From positions 1-38,086 of the forward strand of contig SVNM01000018.1 of assembly GCA_015066875.1 (NCBI GenBank): DNA of 38,086 nt. Direction: 5' to 3'. Shown in pieces: positions 32,611 to 38,086 of this stretch. Numbering within the stretch: the first letter of the stretch is position 1; each line of letters starts with the position of its first letter. The position numbers were made by a program, and so were the translations under genes. The notes below the pieces were generated by a model that saw only the letters and a list, made by a program, of their open reading frames with translations, was not told the DNA's origin and did not search any database. The stretch is from Ruminococcus sp. GTDB lineage: Bacteria > Bacillota > Clostridia > Oscillospirales > Ruminococcaceae.

Positions 32611-33357
32611 ATGCAGAAAATTCTCGGTTATATGCGAAAGGCAATTCAGGAGTACGATCTCATTCAGAATGGCGACCGTATTTGTGTTGGTGTTTCAGGC
32701 GGTAAGGATAGTCTTGTACTTCTTCAGGGACTTATTCTTCTGCGCCGTTTTATCGGTATTGATTATGAGCTTGTCGCTGTTACTCTCGACCCTAATTTCA
32801 ATGGAATTCCCGGCGATTTTTCTTCCGTTGACCAGCTCTGCAAGGACGCCGGCGTTGAATATCATGTGCTGAAAACTCAAATTGGCGAGATTGTCTTTGA
32901 TGTCCGCAAGGAGACTAATCCCTGTAGTCTGTGTGCGCGTATGAGAAGAGGAGCTCTGCACGACGCTACACTTGCTCACGGGTGCAACAAAATTGCTCTT
33001 GGACATAATTACGATGACGCTGTGGAGACTTTTATAATGAATCTGTTTACCGAGGGCAGAATAGGCTGTTTTTCTCCCAAGTCATACCTCTCACGAAAGA
33101 ATATTCATCTTATCAGACCGCTTGTATTTGCTCCTGAAAAGGAAATCAGAAAAGCTGCTGCAAAAAATGAGCTTAATGTGGTGAAATCCCGCTGTCCCGC
33201 AGACGGACATACTAACCGCCAGCGTACTAAAGAGTTCATCGCCGAAATGGAGCACAAGGATCACGGCTTTAAGGATAGAATTTTCGGAGCTATGAAGCGC
33301 TCCAACATTGACGGGTGGGGCGGAGTAAACTATGTTCCTCCCGTAAAAAAGGACTGA
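32611..33357 (+). CDS. TtcA-like PP-loop ATPase (tRNA thiolation family)
   Basis: A 248-residue adenine-nucleotide alpha-hydrolase. The PP-loop is SGGKDS at residues 29-34. A CSLC pair (about 111-114) followed by ARMRRG and the LGHNYDDAVET block match TtcA/TtuA-type enzymes that 2-thiolate tRNA with a cysteine-ligated Fe-S cluster. A third Cys in SRCPADGHTNR is also family-typical. The specific tRNA position is uncertain. The ATG at 32611 follows CGGAGGCG; the frame continues upstream into galE but that part is an artefact. Confidence 0.85.
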   Translation: MQKILGYMRKAIQEYDLIQNGDRICVGVSGGKDSLVLLQGLILLRRFIGIDYELVAVTLDPNFNGIPGDFSSVDQLCKDAGVEYHVLKTQIGEIVFDVRKETNPCSLCARMRRGALHDATLAHGCNKIALGHNYDDAVETFIMNLFTEGRIGCFSPKSYLSRKNIHLIRPLVFAPEKEIRKAAAKNELNVVKSRCPADGHTNRQRTKEFIAEMEHKDHGFKDRIFGAMKRSNIDGWGGVNYVPPVKKD

Positions 33358-33362
33358 AAAAA

Positions 33363-33393
33363 GGGTATCGGAATTCCGATACCCATTATTTTT
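33363..33393 (+). terminator. Terminator of the ttcA-like gene
   Basis: GGGTATCGG pairs with CCGATACCC around AATT, followed by ATTATTTTT. Confidence 0.85.
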
Positions 33394-33395
33394 GA

Positions 33396-33427
33396 TATAA
33401 AAAAGGCTCTCAATTAAGAGAGCCTTA
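33396..33427 (-). terminator. Terminator of the scaffoldin-cluster transcript
   Basis: AAGGCTCTC pairs with GAGAGCCTT around a 6-base loop; on the minus strand a T run follows. It closes the scaE-like gene. Confidence 0.82.
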
Positions 33428-33465
33428 ATTATTTATAGTTTAGCTAAAGTGCTGACTAATTTAAA

Positions 33466-34359
33466 TTAGTCTTCCTTCTTTCTGAGAACGAATGCAGCAC
33501 CAGCAGCAACTACGAGACCAGCAGCAGCAACGCCTACGCCAGCAACGCCTGTAGCAGGAGCATTTGTCTTGCCAGTTGTTGTTGTAGCCTTAGCTGTTGT
33601 AGTAGTTGTAGTTGTTGTAGTTGTTGTATCAGGAGTCTCTTCTGTTGTTGTAGTTGTTGTTGTAGTTGTTGTAGTTGTTGTTGTAGTTGTTGTAGTAGTA
33701 GTCTCAGGAACGATCTCGATACCACCGTTAACAAGACCATTGTTGAATGTCCAAGCCTGAAGAGCCTTGCTGTTAGCCTGTGAACCAGCCTTGTTCTGGA
33801 GCTCATCTTCGTTGTTGTGGATGTAGAACTGTACAGGGAAGAAGTCTCCGTTTACAGTGTCAGCGTCCTCAGGAACGAGGAATGTGAGTGAACCGAGGTC
33901 TGTGATACCACAGTCAGCCTCAGCAGCAGCAGCAAAAAGAACGCCCTTGCAAGCGATAGCCTGCTCAGCTGTAGCAGCTGAGAAGTCGAATTCCTGCTTC
34001 TTCTTTGTGCCGATAAGTTCAGAATCCTTTACAGCATCACTCCAAGCTGAGCTTACAAGTGTAAGTCTTGAGTCATAAGCAACGTGGATACCCATAGCAT
34101 ACCAGTTACCTGAGTCTAATGAGATTGAAACTGTAGCTTGCTTGCCAGCCTCACCCTGAACTGTATCGATTGTCATTGTGATCTTGTCAGCAACGCCAGC
34201 AATTTCGTCAGCTGTAACACCGAAGTTCTTGTCTGTTACGAGGGGACCCCAGAGAGTCTCGTTCTCAGCAGCAGCTGAAACTGAAGATGTAGCGATTGAT
34301 ACTGCTACTGCAGCAACTGCCATTGAAGCAAATGCCTTCTTTAACATATTCTTGTTCAT
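33466..34359 (-). CDS. ScaE-like single-cohesin, sortase-type cell-wall anchor
   Basis: A 297-residue protein. A signal peptide ends near residue 29 (SSVSA). A cohesin-like beta-sandwich spans about 38-185 (TMTIDTVQGEAGKQATVSI, then NWYAMGIHVAYDSRLTLV and FPVQFYIHNNED). Two Thr-rich stretches follow. The C-terminus has the sorting-signal layout: NAPATG at 266-271, a 20-residue hydrophobic stretch and RKKED. One cohesin plus covalent wall attachment is the architecture of ScaE in R. flavefaciens, and its position after two XDoc genes matches scaB-cttA-scaE. The motif is NAPATG, not LPxTG. Probably cotranscribed with the XDoc gene 103 bp upstream. Confidence 0.85.
   Translation of the reverse strand: MNKNMLKKAFASMAVAAVAVSIATSSVSAAAENETLWGPLVTDKNFGVTADEIAGVADKITMTIDTVQGEAGKQATVSISLDSGNWYAMGIHVAYDSRLTLVSSAWSDAVKDSELIGTKKKQEFDFSAATAEQAIACKGVLFAAAAEADCGITDLGSLTFLVPEDADTVNGDFFPVQFYIHNNEDELQNKAGSQANSKALQAWTFNNGLVNGGIEIVPETTTTTTTTTTTTTTTTTTTTEETPDTTTTTTTTTTTAKATTTTGKTNAPATGVAGVGVAAAGLVVAAGAAFVLRKKED
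33569..33702 (-). repeat. Poly-threonine coding repeat (anchor linker)
   Basis: Two Thr runs (about 19 and 11 residues) separated by EETPD, then AKA and TTTT, spanning the cohesin to the sorting signal. Codons are mixed ACA/ACT. Confidence 0.9.
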
Positions 34360-34408
34360 TGTTAGTATTTCCTTTCAATTTTGATTGTTTTGATATATGT
34401 TATACCTG

Positions 34409-34429
34409 CTGCTGTATTTACAACAGCAG
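34409..34429 (-). other. Intergenic hairpin before the scaE-like gene
   Basis: CTGCTGT and ACAGCAG form a 7-bp stem with a 7-base loop. No T tract follows, so it is more likely a processing or stability element than a terminator. Confidence 0.45.
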
Positions 34430-34462
34430 ATATTACACTTGAATTAATAATGGGTTAAGCGA

Positions 34463-36541
34463 TTAAGCACGCTCGATAAGCATACCGGGAACAATTGTAG
34501 CCCATACATCATATGCTACTGCACCAAGTGTTACCTGCATCTCAGCATAGAAGTTGAGGATATTAGCAGCATCAGCAGGTGTGAGTGTTCTGTCAGCCTT
34601 AGCAAGTGTCCAGTTGCTTGAAAGTTTCTCATCCTGATTTACATCAGAGAGGAATGCTGAGAGATTTTCAAGGTTAACATCGCCTGTTGTTGTAAGCGGA
34701 ATTGTAGCCTTAGCCGTTTCAGCGTCAAGTGAAACCTGAACTTCAGCGTAGTATGAAAGAACTGCAGCCGCATCTGAAGGTGTTACACTGTTATCAAGGT
34801 TTGTATCACCCTTAACACCGATGTAAGCGGGAGCTGTTACGAGTTCGCCACCTTCGTGAAGGAGATTTTCGCCATTGTAGAAGAGCTCTACATCATAGCA
34901 GAAAGTTGTGTTTGCTGCATCGTAGTAATCCTCAGGTGTAAGTCCACCGAAGTTTACATCCTGTGTAATGTCAACAGGAGCTGATTCAATAAGTGTGCCT
35001 GCTTCGTCAACATAAACTTCAACATACATTACTGAAGCGATCTGCTCAGGATTGAAGCCTGTGTTGTCGTGTGAGAAGTAGTAACCTTCTGTTAAAGTGA
35101 TTTCAGAAACATAACCCTTAACAAAAGATGTAGATGTTGTAGTTGTTGTTGTAGTTGTTGTTGTTGTAGTTGTTGTAGTAGTTGTTGTTGTAGTTGTAGT
35201 TGTAGTAGTAGTAGTAGTAGTTGTTGTTGTTGTTGTAGTTGTTGTTGTTGTTGTAGTTGTTGTTGTTGTTGTAGTTGTAGTAGTTGTTGTAGTTGTTGTG
35301 ATAGGCTCCTTAACAAGGTGTCTAACGATATCAACTGTTACATCTGTAGAACCTGTAGCTACAGCGTTAAGATCGAGTGAAATTATTGCTTCCTTATATG
35401 TAGAAATTACATTTTCAGGATTTTCCTTCGAAGCGTAGTAAGCCTTTACAGCCTCAAACTCTGTATCTGCAAAGCAAGCAGAAGCAGTGATCTTGCCTGA
35501 AGCAGCATCAACTGTGATGTCGTAAAGCTCGCCATCAGCAAATGCGCCGATTTCCTCAGCAGCAATGTTTACTACTGTAGGAGCAAGAAGTGTATTAACG
35601 CCATTGATAATTGTCTCGTATGCTGATGAAACTGCTTCCTTTGAAAGCGCAGCTGTTACTGAAGCAGGAACCTTTTCGCCAAGCTTTTCGTTCTTAGCAG
35701 TTGCCTTTTTCTTGAGTGCTGCGAGAGCCTCAGCTGTGTTAGCAAATGAAGCTGACTTGTTGTAAGCGAGAACCTCGCCCATCTTCTCTTCAGCCTTAGC
35801 AAGCTTGTTTTCAAGGTCAGTGAATACTGAAACATCGATGCCTTCAACGTTAGCCTCGTCAACTACAGCCTCAAACTCAGCAAGCTTCTGTCTTGCATAG
35901 CCAAACATACCTGTACCTGTATAAGCATTACCGTTCTCATCAACGAACTTATAGTCAACAGCAAATGTTGTACCATCTTCAAGTGAAGCTGTATCAATTA
36001 CTGCCTCGAAAGAACCGGCAACAACGAGCTCTGAAAAATCAATGTTATCAAGTGAATCGCTGGGGATTTCATTTACATCAATCTCAAAATCGATCTCATC
36101 CTGAATGTAGTCAGCAACAACTGAAGCCACATTGTTAAGGTCAGCTGAAATTACGATATCGCCGTCAACGATTTCTGCAGTAACGCTTTCAACGCCTGCA
36201 TAAATTCCCTCGATATACTCATCGTAAGAATCAGTCATGTCTGCGATTGCAGCAACTGTAGCTGAAAAATCGAGTTCTACAGGGCCAGCGTTCTCAGGAA
36301 GCTGGTTGAAAACTGTCTCATTCCACTTTGAAACCTGTACTGTTTCACCGTTAAGTGTTGTCTCAGGTGTCTCTGCAGGAATTGAAAGAAGTGTTTCAAG
36401 ATTCAGTTCTGCAGCAGTTGAAGCAGAAGAGTCTGCAGCTGTATCACCTGTTGCAGCGAATGAATAGCTCAGACACTGAGTAAGAGCAACCGGAACAACA
36501 GCAGCTGAAGCGATAGCTCTTTTGAAAAAAGATTTCTTCAT
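34463..36541 (-). CDS. Secreted X-dockerin protein in the cttA position
   Basis: A 692-residue protein. Signal peptide about 1-31 (SYSFAAT). Residues about 35-410 form an acidic, Ala-rich region of helices and strands with almost no Trp; it does not look like a carbohydrate-binding module. A 55-residue Thr run (about 415-469) precedes the X-module (GYYFSHDNT near 480) and a dockerin from residue 575 (GVKGDTNLD; second loop DVNQD with a ~13-residue insertion before RTLTPADAANIL). The insertion pattern matches the atypical XDoc of R. flavefaciens CttA/ScaB, which bind ScaE. GAGAGGT lies before the ATG at 36541. It is first or only gene after promoter 36706-36734 and precedes the ScaE-like gene. 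Confidence 0.85.
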   Translation of the reverse strand: MKKSFFKRAIASAAVVPVALTQCLSYSFAATGDTAADSSASTAAELNLETLLSIPAETPETTLNGETVQVSKWNETVFNQLPENAGPVELDFSATVAAIADMTDSYDEYIEGIYAGVESVTAEIVDGDIVISADLNNVASVVADYIQDEIDFEIDVNEIPSDSLDNIDFSELVVAGSFEAVIDTASLEDGTTFAVDYKFVDENGNAYTGTGMFGYARQKLAEFEAVVDEANVEGIDVSVFTDLENKLAKAEEKMGEVLAYNKSASFANTAEALAALKKKATAKNEKLGEKVPASVTAALSKEAVSSAYETIINGVNTLLAPTVVNIAAEEIGAFADGELYDITVDAASGKITASACFADTEFEAVKAYYASKENPENVISTYKEAIISLDLNAVATGSTDVTVDIVRHLVKEPITTTTTTTTTTTTTTTTTTTTTTTTTTTTTTTTTTTTTTTTTTTTTTTTTTTTTTTSTSFVKGYVSEITLTEGYYFSHDNTGFNPEQIASVMYVEVYVDEAGTLIESAPVDITQDVNFGGLTPEDYYDAANTTFCYDVELFYNGENLLHEGGELVTAPAYIGVKGDTNLDNSVTPSDAAAVLSYYAEVQVSLDAETAKATIPLTTTGDVNLENLSAFLSDVNQDEKLSSNWTLAKADRTLTPADAANILNFYAEMQVTLGAVAYDVWATIVPGMLIERA
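35135..35299 (-). repeat. Poly-threonine coding repeat, 55 codons
   Basis: An uninterrupted run of 55 Thr codons (ACA and ACT mixed). It separates the N-terminal ectodomain from the X-dockerin. Confidence 0.95.
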
Positions 36542-36705
36542 TGTTCTATACCTCTCTAACAATTTTATTTGCTCAAGAATCAATCCCTTTTGCAGTTGTG
36601 TGAATTAAGCAATCTGCATCCCCTTTTGTTCAAGGAAGAGTTTATAATCCCAAGCATTTTCTGCGACAAAGCGTACTTAGGCTACTATCCCAGAAATATA
36701 TTTAT

Positions 36706-36734
36706 ATTTTAGCACATATTCTCATTCAAGTCAA
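36706..36734 (-). promoter_or_regulatory. Promoter of the XDoc / scaE-like genes
   Basis: Minus strand TTGACT (36734-36729), 17-bp spacer, TAAAAT (36711-36706). The leader to the start codon is about 160 nt, long enough to hold a regulatory structure. Confidence 0.78.
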
Positions 36735-36896
36735 GCAATTTGATATATTTTCTTCAAAAATATTAAACGATTAATCACATTGTTTTTTGTATGCATTTCA
36801 CAACCTTGCCCTATATTCCCTCTTTTTTATTTGTTATCTATTATTTTTTGCTATATTTTATTCTTGTTTTTGTTTTATATTTCAATTTTTCCCGGC

Positions 36897-36927
36897 AACA
36901 AAAAAGCAGACCCGAAGGTCTGCTTTT
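36897..36927 (-). terminator. Terminator of the scaffoldin gene
   Basis: On the minus strand AAAAGCAGACC pairs with GGTCTGCTTTT around TTCG, followed by T residues. Confidence 0.88.
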
Positions 36928-36939
36928 AAGCTTATGATA

Positions 36940-38085
36940 TTATACTCTTGTAAGTAATCTTCCAGGAAGCATTTCGTTCCAGATATCATAATGAACTGGA
37001 TTCAGAGTAACCTGAACTTCTGCATAGAAGCCAAGATCATCAGCTGCATCTGAAGGAGTAAGTGCTCTTTCGCCCTTAGTGAGTGCCCAGTTACCAGGAT
37101 CAAACTCATTTGTGTTTACATCAGAAAGGAATGCTGAGAGATTCTCATACTCTACTGCTGTATAATTAATGTTAGGACAAAGATCAGTTGTTTCCTTAGC
37201 ATCAGCTGCAAGATTTGTCTGAACGTCTGCATAGTAAGAAAGGATTGAAGCTGCGTCTGAAGGTGTTACTACGCCATCAAGGTTTGTATCACCCTTTACG
37301 CCGATGTAAGCGGTTACTGTAATAGCATTACCGTCTGCATCAACGAGTGCATCTGCTCCATAGTATACTGCTACATCATATGAGAAGTCTTCCTGGAAGT
37401 TGTTCTTGTACTCGTCCTCAGGAGTATTTCCGCCAAAGTTGATGAGTGTAGCATCTACTGCTATCTCTACAGGATCGAGTTCTGCACCCTCAGGTGTTAC
37501 CCATACCTCATAGAGCTTGAGGCTTGTAATCATACCAGGATTGAAGCCTGTCTGATACTCGCTGTTAGCATCATATGTTGTATTATCGTGTGAGAAGTAG
37601 TAGCCGGGTGTTGTCTCTACAACTGCATATACTCTATCAAGCGTATTGTCGCCTGGTGTAGTAGTTGTTGTAGTTGTAGTTGTTGTAGTTGTAGTTGTTG
37701 TTGTAGTAGTAGTAGTTGTTGTTGTTGTTGTTGTAGTTGTAGTAGTTGTTGTAGTTGTTGTTGTAGTTGTAGTTGTTGTTGTAGTAGTTGTTGTAGTTGT
37801 TGTTGTGGTGGTTGTTGTAACCTCAGGAAGTACCTCTACATAACCGTTCATCATAACAACTCTGTCTGTGATATCAATACCACCCTCAGTTGAGATGAAG
37901 TATCCAGCAGGGATATTGATGTAGTACTTACCAGCTTCTGTTCCGGCAGGAATTGTAATTGTAAGAACCATTACGTCAGAGCCATCAGCTGCGCCTACGC
38001 CTGAACCATCCTCAGATGCGAAATCAGCAATCTGGAGGTTGGGGTTGTAGTTAAGAACTGCATTGTATGCATCTGAACCAGCAAC
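36940..38085 (-). CDS. Cohesin-bearing scaffoldin with C-terminal X-dockerin (5' partial)
   Basis: 381 residues are visible; the frame is open to the window edge and the N-terminal part is missing. The first ~87 residues are the end of a cohesin: NYNPNLQIADFAS, VMVLTITIPAGTEAGKYYINI and a final GGIDITDRVVMMNGYVEVLP strand set. A 54-residue Thr linker follows, then an X-module (GYYFSHDNTTYD) and a dockerin starting GVKGDTNLDG at visible residue 262, with a second loop (DVNTNEFDPGNW...RALTPSD) that contains an insertion. One or more cohesins plus C-terminal XDoc is the layout of ScaB-type adaptors. The first in-frame Met visible (37971) is inside the cohesin and is not the start. Confidence 0.87.
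   Translation of the reverse strand, partial: VAGSDAYNAVLNYNPNLQIADFASEDGSGVGAADGSDVMVLTITIPAGTEAGKYYINIPAGYFISTEGGIDITDRVVMMNGYVEVLPEVTTTTTTTTTTTTTTTTTTTTTTTTTTTTTTTTTTTTTTTTTTTTTTTTTTTTTTPGDNTLDRVYAVVETTPGYYFSHDNTTYDANSEYQTGFNPGMITSLKLYEVWVTPEGAELDPVEIAVDATLINFGGNTPEDEYKNNFQEDFSYDVAVYYGADALVDADGNAITVTAYIGVKGDTNLDGVVTPSDAASILSYYADVQTNLAADAKETTDLCPNINYTAVEYENLSAFLSDVNTNEFDPGNWALTKGERALTPSDAADDLGFYAEVQVTLNPVHYDIWNEMLPGRLLTRV
37657..37818 (-). repeat. Poly-threonine coding repeat, 54 codons
   Basis: Run of 54 Thr codons with mixed third bases between the cohesin and the X-module. Confidence 0.95.
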
Positions 38086-38086
38086 G

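Larger units (their letters stand above)
36542..36939. other. Intergenic region with promoter and long leader
   Basis: About 400 bases without a gene. From right to left it holds the scaffoldin terminator (36897-36927), an AT-rich segment with nothing recognisable (36740-36890), a SigA promoter (36706-36734) and a ~160-nt leader before the XDoc gene. Confidence 0.7.

Noticed and set aside
35135-35299. CRISPR-like impression from repeated GTTGTAGTT units
   Set aside because: There are no spacers of constant length; the repeats are in-frame Thr codons.
37646-37843. Poly-Val open frame opposite the Thr linker
   Set aside because: It is the complement of Thr codons and has no ribosome site.

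Overview
The window looks like a low-to-moderate GC Gram-positive chromosome of the Oscillospiraceae, most probably a Ruminococcus of the R. flavefaciens / R. bromii / R. champanellensis kind. The signs are long poly-threonine linkers, X-module-dockerin (XDoc) C-termini, a cohesin-bearing cell-wall protein, a SpoIVA/SipL pair, and near-consensus SigA promoters with strong AGGAGG-type ribosome binding sites. Species is inference; no rRNA is present.

Layout. 1-1.3 kb: tail of an HTH / membrane / zinc-ribbon regulator and a GNAT acetyltransferase. 1.4-4.5 kb: a sipL-spoIVA spore-coat basement-layer operon. 4.56-9.73 kb (minus): a five-gene surface-fibre operon, read as SipW-type signal peptidase, three TasA/camelysin-like proteins (the last with a beta-helix-like C-terminus), and a pilin-like protein with two isopeptide-type domains that ends in a poly-Thr linker and an XDoc. 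10-13.7 kb (minus): tRNA-Leu(GAG), tadA, a degenerate CPBP membrane protein, a metal-dependent hydrolase, a CadC-like ArsR sensor and a small membrane protein. 13.7-18.8 kb (plus): a long leader and rny, then an M6-type metalloprotease with an N-terminal canonical dockerin and an O-antigen-ligase-like membrane protein. 18.9-26 kb: small ferredoxin, lipoprotein, SpoVB-like flippase (minus), aminotransferase, unknown protein, trpS, mazG, HU and rqcP. 26-32.5 kb (minus): SDR epimerase, orphan solute-binding lipoprotein, and a galE / DUF2500-like / ung / metF / MetH-activation operon. 32.6 kb: TtcA-like PP-loop protein. 33.4-38.1 kb (minus): a scaffoldin cluster with a cohesin-XDoc scaffoldin (cut by the window edge), a CttA-position XDoc protein, and a ScaE-like single-cohesin sortase-type anchor.

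How it fits together. The 33.4-38.1 kb block has the gene order scaB-cttA-scaE known from the R. flavefaciens sca cluster, in which ScaE is the wall-bound cohesin that captures XDoc proteins. The pilin-like protein about 27 kb away carries an XDoc closely similar to that of the scaffoldin. The most interesting reading is therefore that a SipW/TasA-type fibre is docked non-covalently onto the same cell-surface cohesin as the cellulosome or amylosome. The dockerin protease and the O-antigen-ligase-like protein may be further parts of this extracellular machinery (inference).
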